Source: Kineococcus endophyticus
GTDB taxonomy: Bacteria; Actinomycetota; Actinomycetes; Actinomycetales; Kineococcaceae
Length of the DNA stretch: 64,000 bases
Assembly: GCF_040796495.1 (NCBI RefSeq)
Contig: NZ_JBFNQN010000017.1
Coordinates: 62,001 to 126,000 of the forward strand
Direction: 5' to 3'
Shown: positions 42,697-50,723 of the stretch, in pieces
Layout of the letters: each line of letters begins with the position of its first letter
How positions within the stretch are numbered: position 1 is the first letter of the stretch
Program-made: the position numbers and the translations under genes
Notes under the pieces: model-generated
Databases searched by the model: none
The model's input: only the letters and a program-made list of their open reading frames with translations
Told to the model about the DNA's origin: nothing

Positions 42697-45147
42697 ATGG
42701 CAGACGGCACGGACACCCACGCCACGAGCGCCCCCGCCACGCCCGACGACACGCCGGACGCGACGAGGACACCGCCTGCGCAGGGGGCCGTGGTCCCCGC
42801 CCCCCAGCCCGCCCAGCGGCCCGCGGGGGGTGCCCGGCCGAACGGTCCGGAGCGCCGCCGCGGCCAGGAGCAGTACACCGGCCCGGTCACGGCCGGGCGC
42901 ATGCTCTCCCGCCTGGCCCGCTTCGGCCAACACCGCCAGCAGAGCGTCTCGCCGGTCCTGGAACCCCTGCTGCGCACCGTGCGCGCGACGCACCCCAAGG
43001 CCGACCTGTCGGTGGTGGAGAAGGCGTTCGAGCGCGCCGAGCGCGCCCACGACGGTCAGCGCCGCAAGAGCGGCGACCCGTACATCACCCACCCCGTCGC
43101 CGTGGCGACGATCCTGGCCGAGCTGGGCATGACGCCGTCGACGCTGGCGGCCGCCCTCCTGCACGACACCGTCGAGGACACCGACTACACGCTGCAGATG
43201 CTGCGCGCCGACTTCGGCGACGAGATCGCGCTGCTCGTCGACGGCGTCACCAAGCTCGACAAGGTCACCTACGGCGACGCGGCCCAGGCCGAGACCGTCC
43301 GCAAGATGGTCGTGGCGATGGCCAAGGACATCCGCGTCCTCGTCATCAAGCTGGCCGACCGGCTGCACAACGCGCGCACCTGGCGGTACGTCTCGGCCAC
43401 GTCGGCGGAGAAGAAGGCCCGCGAGACGCTCGAGATCTACGCGCCCCTGGCGCACCGGCTCGGCATGAACACCATCAAGTGGGAGCTGGAGGACCTGTCG
43501 TTCGCGACGGTCTACCCCAAGGTGTTCGACGAGATCGTCCGGCTCGTCGCCGACCGGGCCCCCGCCCGCGAGGAGTACCTGCAGGGCGTGCGGGCCCAGA
43601 TCGAGGACGACCTCAAGGACGCGCGGGTCAAGGCCACCGTGACGGGCCGGCCCAAGCACTACTACTCGATCTACCAGAAGATGATCGTGCGCGGCCGCGA
43701 CTTCGCGGAGATCTACGACCTCGTCGGGGTCCGCGTCCTGGTCGACTCGGTCCGCGACTGCTACGCCGTCCTCGGTGCGCTGCACGCGCGCTGGAACCCG
43801 GTCCCCGGCCGGTTCAAGGACTACATCGCGATGCCCAAGTTCAACATGTACCAGTCGCTGCACACGACGGTCATCGGACCCGAGGGCAAACCCGTCGAGA
43901 TCCAGATCCGCACGTACACGATGCACCAGCGCGCCGAGTACGGCGTTGCGGCGCACTGGAAGTACAAGGACGACCCGAACGCCGTGGCGGCCGGCACGCG
44001 GCCGCAGACGGAGATGGACTGGCTGAAGTCCGTCGTCGACTGGCAGCGGGAGTCCGCCACGGGCGACTTCCTCGACGACCTGCGCTGGGAGATCGGCGCG
44101 AACCAGGTCTTCGTCTTCACGCCCAAGGGCGACGTCCAGCAGTTGCCGGCCGGCTCGACGCCGATCGACTTCGCGTACGCCGTCCACACCGAGGTCGGGC
44201 ACCGCACGATGGGCGCCCGGGTCAACGGCCGGCTCGTCCCGCTCGACTCCACCCTCGACAACGGCGACCTCGTCGAGGTGTTCACGTCCAAGGCGGACGG
44301 TGCGGCGCCCAGCCGGGACTGGCTGACCTTCGTCAAGAGCCCCCGGGCGCGCAACAAGATCAAGCAGCACTTCTCCAAGGAGCGCCGCGAGGAGGCGATC
44401 GAGGAGGGCAAGGACGAGATCGCCCGCGCCATGCGCAAGCAGCACCTGCCGCTGCAGCGCCTGCTGTCGCACGACTCCCTCGTCGTCGTCGCCCGCGAGC
44501 TCAACCACCCCGACGTCTCGGCCCTGTACGCCGCGGTGGGGGAGCGGCACGTCTCGGCCCAGCACGTCGTCGACAAGCTCATCGCGGCCGTCGGTGGGGA
44601 GGCCGCCGTCGAGGAGGACCTCGCCGAGGCGACCACCCCGGGCCGGAACCGTCCCAGCCGCAGCAGCGGTGAGGCCGGTGTCGTCGTCGCCGGGGCGGAC
44701 GACGTCTGGGTCAAGCTCGCGAAGTGCTGCACGCCCGTGCCGAACGACCCGATCGTCGGGTTCGTCACGCGGGGTGCGGGGGTGTCGGTGCACCGGGACG
44801 ACTGCGAGAACGTCGTGACCCTGCGCCAGGAACCCGAGCGCATCGTCGACGTGCAGTGGGCCTCGGCGATGCCCACCGGGCAGACGCGCCTGTTCCTCGT
44901 CCAGATCCAGGTCGAGGCGCTGGACCGGGCCCGGCTGCTCTCGGACGTCACGCGCGTGCTGTCCGACAACCACGTGAACATCCTGTCGGCGACCGTCAGC
45001 ACGAGCCGGGACCGCGTGGCCCTGTCGAAGTTCTCCTTCGAGATGGCCGAGCCGAGCCACCTGAACCAGGTCCTCGGGGCGGTCCGGAAGGTGGACGGGG
45101 TCTTCGACGCCTACCGCGTCATGGCGTCGCGGCCGCAGAAGGGCTGA
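42697..45147 (+). CDS. rel: Bifunctional (p)ppGpp synthetase/hydrolase (Rel)
   Basis: An 816-residue stringent-response enzyme. After an Ala/Pro-rich tail of about 65 residues, the HD hydrolase domain has [14 protein letters not shown], then His156-Asp157 in [12 protein letters not shown], and [14 protein letters not shown]. The synthetase domain has [29 protein letters not shown] and [20 protein letters not shown] (quoted in part). A TGS domain ([20 protein letters not shown]), a zinc-finger/CC-type region with [18 protein letters not shown] and a final ACT domain follow. Both catalytic halves look intact. ATG start with GGAGGA. The 3' end overlaps the convergent AbiEi-like gene by 29 bases. 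Confidence 0.97.
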   Translation: MADGTDTHATSAPATPDDTPDATRTPPAQGAVVPAPQPAQRPAGGARPNGPERRRGQEQYTGPVTAGRMLSRLARFGQHRQQSVSPVLEPLLRTVRATHPKADLSVVEKAFERAERAHDGQRRKSGDPYITHPVAVATILAELGMTPSTLAAALLHDTVEDTDYTLQMLRADFGDEIALLVDGVTKLDKVTYGDAAQAETVRKMVVAMAKDIRVLVIKLADRLHNARTWRYVSATSAEKKARETLEIYAPLAHRLGMNTIKWELEDLSFATVYPKVFDEIVRLVADRAPAREEYLQGVRAQIEDDLKDARVKATVTGRPKHYYSIYQKMIVRGRDFAEIYDLVGVRVLVDSVRDCYAVLGALHARWNPVPGRFKDYIAMPKFNMYQSLHTTVIGPEGKPVEIQIRTYTMHQRAEYGVAAHWKYKDDPNAVAAGTRPQTEMDWLKSVVDWQRESATGDFLDDLRWEIGANQVFVFTPKGDVQQLPAGSTPIDFAYAVHTEVGHRTMGARVNGRLVPLDSTLDNGDLVEVFTSKADGAAPSRDWLTFVKSPRARNKIKQHFSKERREEAIEEGKDEIARAMRKQHLPLQRLLSHDSLVVVARELNHPDVSALYAAVGERHVSAQHVVDKLIAAVGGEAAVEEDLAEATTPGRNRPSRSSGEAGVVVAGADDVWVKLAKCCTPVPNDPIVGFVTRGAGVSVHRDDCENVVTLRQEPERIVDVQWASAMPTGQTRLFLVQIQVEALDRARLLSDVTRVLSDNHVNILSATVSTSRDRVALSKFSFEMAEPSHLNQVLGAVRKVDGVFDAYRVMASRPQKG

Positions 45148-45751
45148 CCGGCCGCGGAGGCGCGCTGCGCGGCAACGACAACGCCTGACGCGCCACCCGC
45201 ACGCCGATGCGTCCGCGGGCGGCGCCACTGGCGTCGTGGACGGCGTCCTCGTCGAGCAGACCCGCCGTCGTGAGCGCCGACCGCCAGCGTCCTGCGCGCT
45301 GGGGGTGGGCGGTGGCGGCGTCCAGCAGGGCCCGGGCGGGCGTGCTCACCCGGAGCCCGCCGACCGTCGAGACCTCGCCGGGGGACGGGCGGACCCGGCT
45401 GGTCTGGACCGTGAGGCCACCGACCTCGACCGTCGTGCCGGACCGGCTGCCGGCGACCTGCAGCACCGACGGGGCGGCCAGGGGGTGCCCGAGGTGCACC
45501 CACAACGCGGCGACGCCCAGCAGGACGACCCGCGGCGGCAGGAGCAGGGCCAGGGCCTGCGCGCGCACCGGGGCGTCCGCGACCGCGTCCACGCCCACGT
45601 CACCGGCGACGAGCACGTCCCCGACGACGCGCCGCACGTGGCCCCGGCGCAGTTCGTCCTCCCACGACTCGGCGGGCCCGGCGCGCCAGGGCAGGCCGGG
45701 ATCGACCTGTCCTCCGCGGGCGAGGACGGCGGTCAGCCACGGGGTGCGCAC
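45119..45751 (-). CDS. Uncharacterised protein resembling AbiEi-type antitoxin regulators
   Basis: A 210-residue basic protein. [19 protein letters not shown] and [14 protein letters not shown], followed by a valine-rich beta stretch, resemble the C-terminal domain of AbiEi-like type IV antitoxin/transcription regulators of actinobacteria. The N-terminal winged helix expected there is short and not clear, and no AbiEii-like nucleotidyltransferase toxin is next to it. If it is of this family it is an orphan. The GTG start at 45751 is the best fit. It converges with rel and overlaps its last 29 bases. Function unknown. Confidence 0.5.
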   Translation of the reverse strand: MRTPWLTAVLARGGQVDPGLPWRAGPAESWEDELRRGHVRRVVGDVLVAGDVGVDAVADAPVRAQALALLLPPRVVLLGVAALWVHLGHPLAAPSVLQVAGSRSGTTVEVGGLTVQTSRVRPSPGEVSTVGGLRVSTPARALLDAATAHPQRAGRWRSALTTAGLLDEDAVHDASGAARGRIGVRVARQALSLPRSAPPRPVSPSAAATP

Positions 45752-45782
45752 ACCGGTCAGTCCAGCAGCCCGGGCCCCCACG

Positions 45783-45822
45783 CGCGAGACCCCCGCCCAC
45801 GGCTGTGGACGGGGGTCTCGCG
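45783..45822 (-). terminator. Strong hairpin terminator after the DUF349 gene
   Basis: CGCGAGACCCCCG at 45783-45795 pairs perfectly with 45810-45822, with an inner CCAC/GTGG extension around GGCT. It lies 25 bases past the DUF349 stop on the minus strand and separates that gene from the AbiEi-like gene. Confidence 0.8.
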
Positions 45823-45846
45823 GACGTCGCGCGCGGGTGCCGCGGG

Positions 45847-47439
45847 TCAGCGCACCTCGCGCAGGGTGGCCTGCGCCGCGTCGAGCCACGCGCGACGGGC
45901 CCGCAGGGCCTCCTCGGCACGGGACAGGGCACGCGCGTCGCCGGAGGCGCGGGCCTTCTCGACGTCGGCCTCGAGGTCGCGGATCGCGTTCTCGAGCTGG
46001 CTCGCGAGCCCGCCCGCGCGGGCCTGCGCCTCGGGGTTCGTGCGGGACCACCGCGCCTGCTCGGCGTCCCGGACCGCCGTCTCGACGGCCCGCAGACGGC
46101 CCTCGACCCGGCCGAGGTCGTTCCGGGGGACCTTGCCCGCGGCGTCCCAGCGGTCCTGGATGCCCGCGAGGGCCTTCTTGGCCGCTGCCAGGTCCTTGAT
46201 GGGCAGCAGCGCCTCGGCCTCGACGAGGAGCTGCTCCTTGACGACGAGGTTGTCCTTGAACTCCTCGTCCACCGCCTCGTTGGCCGCGGTGCGGGCCGCG
46301 AAGAACACGTCCTGCGCTGCGCGGAAGCGGTCCCACAGGGCGTCGTCGTCCTTGCGTCCCAGCCGGCCCGCCGCCTTCCAGCGGTCCATGAGCGCGCGGT
46401 AGGCGTTCGTCGTACCGCGCCAGTCCGTCGACGTCGACAGCGCTTCGGCCTCGACGACGAGCTTCTCCTTGTCGGACCGGATCGAGTTCCGCTGCTCGCC
46501 CAGGGCCGCGAAGTGGTGGCGGCGCATCTTGTCGAACGCGCTGCGGGCGTGGCTGAAGCGCTTCCACAGCTCGTCCTCGGACCGCTTGTCGAGGCGGCCC
46601 TCGCGCTGCGCGGTCTTCCAGTCCTCGAACAGGGTCCGCAACCGCTCGCCCGAGGCGCGCCACTGGACCTTCTCCGGGTCCTGCCCGGCGATGCCCTCGG
46701 CCTCCTCGACGATGGCGAGACGCGCGGTGCGCAACTCCTCGCGGTGGGCCGCGCGGGCGCGGTCGGCCGCGGCGCGGGCCTCGTCGGCCACGGTCGCCAG
46801 GGCCTCGACCCGGGCCGCGAGCGCGTCGAGGTCGCCGACGGCGCGCGTCTCGGCGAGGGCGGTGCGCAGGCCGCTGACGCCGGCGACGATGTCCTTGCCG
46901 CCGAGCTCGGTGCTGCGCAGCCGCTGGTCGAAGAGGTCGACCTGCGCGACGAGCTCCTCGTACTTGCGCACGAAGTAGGCGACGGCCTCCTCGGGCGTGG
47001 CGTCGGGGTAGGCGCCCACCTCGTGCTCGCCGTCGGCGCGCCGCACCCAGACGGTGCCGTTCTCGTCGACCCGGCCGAACGCCGCGGCGGCCTCGCGGTC
47101 CACGGAGGTGGTGTGACCGACCTCGGTCGCCTCCGGCGCGGCGGCGACCGGCGGGGCCGGGGGCTGCACCGGACGCGGGGTGGGCCGGACCGCACCGGGC
47201 GTCGGGCGCGGCGCGGGGGCCGGCGTCGCCGGTCGCTCCTGCGCGGCCTCCTCCGTCGCCGAGGCTTCCTCGGAGGCGTCGCCCTCGGCCTCGGCGGGGG
47301 CCTCGACAGGCGCCTCGACGGGGGTGTCCGTGGGCGCCTCGACGGGCGCCTCGGCCTGCGCGTCGGGGGTGGTCTCGGTGGTCTGGGGGGTGTCCGCCAC
47401 GTCCTGGGAGGACGCCGGCTCCTGCGGCTGCTCGGTCAC
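45847..47439 (-). CDS. DUF349 helical-repeat protein
   Basis: A 530-residue protein. The first 120 residues are an acidic Ala/Pro/Glu-rich disordered tail with VEAP repeats. Then come FGRVDENGTVWVRRADGE and several DUF349 helical repeats, seen as WKTAQREGRLDKRSEDELWKRF (in part), YRALMDRWKAAGRLGRKDDDALWDRF (in part) and RWDAAGKVPR. Each repeat is a three-helix coiled coil. DUF349 proteins are widespread in actinobacteria; a ribosome or RNA link has been suggested but no function is firm for this type. Start GTG 47439 is chosen because the TAGAAT -10 box overlaps the in-frame ATG at 47448, which therefore cannot be in the transcript. Confidence 0.88.
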   Translation of the reverse strand: MTEQPQEPASSQDVADTPQTTETTPDAQAEAPVEAPTDTPVEAPVEAPAEAEGDASEEASATEEAAQERPATPAPAPRPTPGAVRPTPRPVQPPAPPVAAAPEATEVGHTTSVDREAAAAFGRVDENGTVWVRRADGEHEVGAYPDATPEEAVAYFVRKYEELVAQVDLFDQRLRSTELGGKDIVAGVSGLRTALAETRAVGDLDALAARVEALATVADEARAAADRARAAHREELRTARLAIVEEAEGIAGQDPEKVQWRASGERLRTLFEDWKTAQREGRLDKRSEDELWKRFSHARSAFDKMRRHHFAALGEQRNSIRSDKEKLVVEAEALSTSTDWRGTTNAYRALMDRWKAAGRLGRKDDDALWDRFRAAQDVFFAARTAANEAVDEEFKDNLVVKEQLLVEAEALLPIKDLAAAKKALAGIQDRWDAAGKVPRNDLGRVEGRLRAVETAVRDAEQARWSRTNPEAQARAGGLASQLENAIRDLEADVEKARASGDARALSRAEEALRARRAWLDAAQATLREVR

Positions 47440-47446
47440 CTGCCTC

Positions 47447-47523
47447 ATTCTAGGTCCCCGACCCCCCGAACGGCGCGGCCCGTGACCGCGCGCCGCGTCG
47501 TCGTCGCTGCGGGTCACTAGGCT
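47447..47523. promoter_or_regulatory. Divergent leaderless promoters for DUF349 and MBL genes
   Basis: On the minus strand TAGAAT (47452-47447) ends 7 bases before the DUF349 GTG. On the plus strand TAGGCT (47518-47523) ends 6 bases before the MBL GTG. The two -10 boxes are about 65 bases apart. Confidence 0.55.
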
Positions 47524-47529
47524 CGTGGG

Positions 47530-48204
47530 GTGATCGTCGACCGCGTCGAGGCGTCCGTCTTCGGGACGAACTGCTACGTGCTGGCTCCCGAGGACGGCGC
47601 CGAGTGCGTCGTCGTCGATCCGGGCGTCGGGGTGGCCGACCGCCTCGCGGACGTGCTGCGGCGGCGCCGGCTCAAGCCCGTGGCCGTGCTGCTGACCCAC
47701 GGCCACGTGGACCACACGTGGTCGGTCACGCCGGTGTGCGGCGCCCACGGCGTCGCCGCCACCATCCACGCGGACGACGCCTACCGGCTGCACGACCCGC
47801 TGAGCACCCTGGGCGGACCGCTGCGGGCGGCGCTGGAGGCCACCACGGGCCGGGTCACGTGGGCCGACCCCGAGGAGGTCGTCACCGTCCACGACGCCCA
47901 GCGCTGGTCCGGTGCGGGGCTGGAGCTGACCGTGACGCACGCCCCGGGGCACACCGAGGGATCGGTCCTGTTCACCGTCGACCGGCCCGGCCGCCCCGAC
48001 CTCGTCCTGTCCGGCGACGTCCTGTTCGCCGGGTCCATCGGCCGGACGGACCTGCCCGGCGGGGACCCGTCGGCGATGCGCCGCAGCCTGGTCGAGAAGG
48101 TCCTGACCCTCGCCGACGACGTGGACGTGCTGCCCGGGCACGGACCCGCGACGACCGTCGGCCGCGAGCGGGTGAGCAACCCCCACCTGCTGGCGTTGCG
48201 CTGA
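47530..48204 (+). CDS. MBL-fold hydrolase, glyoxalase II-like
   Basis: A 224-residue metallo-beta-lactamase-fold protein. The dinuclear metal site is THGHVDHTW, with LTVTHAPGHTEGSVLF, LSGDVLFAGSIGRTDLPGG and the last His in VLPGHGPATTVG. This is the glyoxalase II-like group, which hydrolyses thioesters such as S-lactoyl conjugates of low-molecular-weight thiols; in actinobacteria the thiol would be mycothiol. The start GTG 47530 goes with the leaderless TAGGCT promoter. It converges with the pentapeptide gene. Confidence 0.9.
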   Translation: MIVDRVEASVFGTNCYVLAPEDGAECVVVDPGVGVADRLADVLRRRRLKPVAVLLTHGHVDHTWSVTPVCGAHGVAATIHADDAYRLHDPLSTLGGPLRAALEATTGRVTWADPEEVVTVHDAQRWSGAGLELTVTHAPGHTEGSVLFTVDRPGRPDLVLSGDVLFAGSIGRTDLPGGDPSAMRRSLVEKVLTLADDVDVLPGHGPATTVGRERVSNPHLLALR

Positions 48205-48207
48205 GCG

Positions 48208-48909
48208 TCAGTCCTCGACCACCACGCCCAGGTGGGCGGCCATCAGCGGGGCGAGCTGGAGGAGCTGGCTCGAGCTGACGACGGCCCCGCGCAGGTCGCC
48301 CACGCCGTCGAGGCCATCGGTGATGTCGCTGCCCCGCAGGTCGACCGCCTCCAGCCGGGCGCCGGTGACGTCGAGACGGCCGATCCGGCAGCCGGAGAAC
48401 CGCACGCGCCGCAGGTTGGCCGAGCCCAGGTCGAGGTCCCGCAGGTCCACGCCGTCGAAGGTCACGTCGACCAGCTCGGCCCCGCGGAGGTTGGCGAAGT
48501 CGACGCGCCCGCCCCGGACCAGCACGCGGTTCCACGAGGCGGTCGACAGGTCCAGTGCCCCGATGCGGCAGCCCTCCACGACCGTGTCCCGCCACGTCCC
48601 CGCCCGCCACGGCGCCTCGGTCGCGCCCAGACCGGTGATGCGGCAGTCGACGAACCGGGCGCCCGCCAGCTGCAGGGCGTCGGCGCGGGCGCAGCGCACG
48701 ACGCAGCCCAGGAACCGCGCGTCGCGGGCGTCGACCCCGGACAGGTCCAGGTCGGCGGGGAACAGCTCGCCGTCGTGGTCGCCGCCGGTGAGCGGCGGCT
48801 GCGTCCGGTGCTGCAGCTCCTCCTCGTCCGCGGGCAGGTCGGGGTCCGGCAGGCCCGGGGCGTAGCGGCTGGCGTCGGGCCCGGCGGGGACCCGGCGGGG
48901 GGTCGGCAC
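48208..48909 (-). CDS. Pentapeptide-repeat protein
   Basis: A 233-residue protein. After about 50 polar residues, A(D/N)LXX-type units recur: LDLSGVDARDARFLGCVV, DFANLRGAELVDVTFDGVDL and LDLGSANLRRVRFSGCRIG. These form a right-handed beta-helix. Some members mimic DNA and protect gyrase, others are structural. The surface here is not obviously DNA-like and no toxin gene is adjacent, so the role is open. Start GTG 48909. The upstream gap carries the MITE-like element. Confidence 0.87.
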   Translation of the reverse strand: MPTPRRVPAGPDASRYAPGLPDPDLPADEEELQHRTQPPLTGGDHDGELFPADLDLSGVDARDARFLGCVVRCARADALQLAGARFVDCRITGLGATEAPWRAGTWRDTVVEGCRIGALDLSTASWNRVLVRGGRVDFANLRGAELVDVTFDGVDLRDLDLGSANLRRVRFSGCRIGRLDVTGARLEAVDLRGSDITDGLDGVGDLRGAVVSSSQLLQLAPLMAAHLGVVVED

Positions 48910-48953
48910 GGCGGCAGCCTGGCACAGGTGCCCGCCGGACGGTCAGTGCACCG

Positions 48954-49118
48954 CTAGTGGTCTGACCGGAAAGTTCATGCCCCCCTTCGCGCCCTGAGCA
49001 CGCACCTCGCTGCGTTGTGGTCGCTCGAGATGACGCTGCCATCCCCTCGCTTCCACGCCTTGCGATGCACGCACTCAGGACGCGCCTGTGGTCACGAACT
49101 CTCCGGTCAGACCACTAG
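48954..49118. mobile_element. 165-bp MITE-like palindromic element
   Basis: CTAGTGGTCTGACCGGA at 48954-48970 recurs as its exact reverse complement at 49102-49118. Beyond these 17 bases the arms stay similar towards the centre (AAGTTCATG versus GAGTTCGTG, CCTGAGCACGC versus CCTGAGTGCGT). The whole unit is an imperfect palindrome with no coding capacity. The ends carry CTAG, which could be a TA or CTAG target duplication as made by IS630- or IS5-type transposases. Its right end supplies the TAG stop of the PAS gene. No parent transposase is in the window. Confidence 0.7.
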
Positions 49119-49786
49119 TGGACGGCGAGGTCCTCCGCCGCGAAGCCCAGGACGCGCACCCGGCCGTCGGCGGACGCCAGGACCCGGCCCCGGGCGACGA
49201 CCACCCCGTGCCGCGGCGGCGCGACGCGGAAGCGCACGTCGTAGGGCAGCCCGGTGGAGGCCGAGGAGCGCAGGGCGGAGGAGACGAGCGAACGGTCCTC
49301 GCCGTGCACCGTGCGCTGCAGCCACTCCGGCAGCGAGGCGTGTCCGGCCTCCTGCCCCAGGCCGTACAGCGCTCCGCTGCGCGCGTCCCAGGCGACGGAG
49401 TCCTCCTCGGCGTCGTACTCCCAGGCGCCGGTGGTCTCGCTGGGCAGGGCCGCCTCGCCGGAGACGCGCAGGTCCACGACGCGTCCGGCGGTGGGGAGCA
49501 TCCCCGCGAGACGGGCCCTCAGGGCCGGCGGGACGAGGTGGAGGGTGGAGGTGGAGCGGACGTCGGCCAGGACGCGGGCCAGGGCCTCGTACGCCAGGCC
49601 GTCGCCCTGCACGACCACGCGGTCCTCGACGCCCTGCTGGTCGTCGACCGCGACGGCGTCCACCAGCACGGTCAGGACGGGATCCGGGGCGTCGGGCAGT
49701 TCGTCACCCCACAGCGTCTCCAGCGCCTCGCGGACCCGTTCGGCCCTGCGGCGCAGGTGGTGTTCTCGACTGAGCGCGTCCGGCAC
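49115..49786 (-). CDS. PAS-fold protein, perhaps truncated by the adjacent element
   Basis: A 223-residue protein. The N-terminal half is a variable ANTAR/GAF-unlike region (LTVLVDAVAVDDQQGVEDRV). The C-terminal half is a PAS-3-like domain: TGAWEYDAEEDSVAWDARSG, LPEWLQRTVHGEDRSLV and GLPYDVRFRVAPPRHGVVVARG. It ends right after the final strand, with VRVLGFAAEDLAVH and a TAG that belongs to the MITE-like palindrome. In many actinobacteria such PAS regions are followed by SpoIIE phosphatase or ANTAR output domains; none is seen here. It may have lost an output domain. Start GTG 49786. Confidence 0.65.
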   Translation of the reverse strand: MPDALSREHHLRRRAERVREALETLWGDELPDAPDPVLTVLVDAVAVDDQQGVEDRVVVQGDGLAYEALARVLADVRSTSTLHLVPPALRARLAGMLPTAGRVVDLRVSGEAALPSETTGAWEYDAEEDSVAWDARSGALYGLGQEAGHASLPEWLQRTVHGEDRSLVSSALRSSASTGLPYDVRFRVAPPRHGVVVARGRVLASADGRVRVLGFAAEDLAVH

Positions 49787-49930
49787 CGCCGACCTCCCTC
49801 GTCGGCGCCCCCTGCTGGACGCCTGTCCTCACGGTCGCGACCGCAGTCCACCCCTGTTCGGCGTCTGAGCGCTCCCAGCAGTGAACCGTCCTGGTCGTCC
49901 GGTGACAACCCGGTGGGATGAGCGCTCGTC

Positions 49931-49965
49931 TGGTCAGGTGACCGGATCTGGTCACTTGACCAGAT
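49931..49965. promoter_or_regulatory. Two operator-like palindromes upstream of the GNAT gene
   Basis: TGGTCA-GG-TGACCG at 49931-49944 has one mismatch. ATCTGGTCACTTGACCAGAT at 49946-49965 has perfect 9-bp arms around CT. Their centres are 18 bp apart, and they lie just upstream of the TACTGT -10 box at 49972. The same TGGTCA-N2-TGACCA core is found beside the tetR gene near 55.9 kb. Confidence 0.7.
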
Positions 49966-49971
49966 CGCGGG

Positions 49972-49977
49972 TACTGT
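49972..49977 (+). promoter_or_regulatory. -10 box of the GNAT gene
   Basis: TACTGT begins 7 bases after the second palindrome and leaves a leader of about 60 bases before the GTG. Operator binding would cover the -35 region. Confidence 0.5.
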
Positions 49978-50044
49978 CGTCCTCGTACCCCCCCACGACA
50001 CCTCGTCCCCGCGGGCCCCGCCCGCCGACCCACCGGGAGCTCCC

Positions 50045-50683
50045 GTGACCCAGACGCCCACCCCCACCGGCAGCGCCGCCGTCACCGTCCGCCCCGCCGG
50101 GACCGCCGACCTGCCCGCGGTCAGCCGCGTCCTCGCCACCGCCTTCGCCGCCGACCCCGTCATGGCGACCTTCGTCGAGGGGCAGGGGGACCGTCGGTCC
50201 CGCCTCGAGGGCTTCTTCCGCGCGGTCCTGCTGTCCGGCCCCGCCCGTCACGGGGCCGTCGACGTCGCCGTCGACGCCGACGGTCGCGTCCTCGGCGCGG
50301 CGGCCTGGGAGGCCCCCGGCGGCTCGGGACACCTGCTGGCCCAGGCGCGCCGGCTCCCGCTGTTCCTGGCCAGCCTCGGCCTGCGCGGCATCCGGCGCGC
50401 CCTGCGCAACCAGTCCGTGCTCGCCGAGCACCGGCCCCGGCCGGCCCACTGGTACCTGACGGCCATCGGGGTCGGCGACGGCGCTCGCGGGCTGGGGGTC
50501 GGGTCCCGGCTCCTCGACGCCCGGCTGCGCGAGCTCGACGCCCGGGGCGACGCGGCCTACCTCGAGGCGTCCACGCCGCGCAGCCGGGCGCTCTACGAGA
50601 CCTTCGGCTTCCGCCACCTCGCGGCCATCCGCGGCCTCGGTGCCGGGGTCAGCCCGTCGTCGATGTGGCGGCCCGCCGTCTAG
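50045..50683 (+). CDS. GNAT-family N-acetyltransferase
   Basis: A 212-residue acetyltransferase. VTVRPAGTADLPAVSRVLATAF starts the fold (quoted in part). The acetyl-CoA pyrophosphate loop is GDGARGLGVGSRLLDARL, followed by AAYLEASTPRSRALYETFGF. The target amine is unknown. The two palindromes in its promoter match those beside tetR 6 kb away, so it is probably controlled by the same regulator as the FMO operon. It may modify the compound handled by that operon. Start GTG 50045. It converges with the MFS gene. Confidence 0.88.
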   Translation: MTQTPTPTGSAAVTVRPAGTADLPAVSRVLATAFAADPVMATFVEGQGDRRSRLEGFFRAVLLSGPARHGAVDVAVDADGRVLGAAAWEAPGGSGHLLAQARRLPLFLASLGLRGIRRALRNQSVLAEHRPRPAHWYLTAIGVGDGARGLGVGSRLLDARLRELDARGDAAYLEASTPRSRALYETFGFRHLAAIRGLGAGVSPSSMWRPAV

Positions 50684-50723
50684 CCGGTGGGCCCGCCGTC
50701 CAACCGGTGGGGCGGGTCACCGG
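50671..50723. repeat. 20-bp tandem duplication and hairpin between GNAT and MFS genes
   Basis: GCCCGCCGTCTAGCCGGTGG at 50671-50690 is followed directly by a copy with two changes at 50691-50710; the first copy contains the GNAT stop codon. CCGGTGGGCCCGCC (50684-50697) can also pair, with one bulge, with GGCGGGTCACCGG (50711-50723), so it may end transcription from both sides. Confidence 0.65.

Noticed and set aside
42364-45228. A 954-codon frame antisense to apt and rel
   Set aside because: Composition is V/L/R/G-biased with no motif; the forward genes are certain.
47280-47360. The GAGGCGCC-like repeat in the DUF349 gene as a DNA element
   Set aside because: It simply encodes the VEAP repeats of the disordered N-terminal tail.
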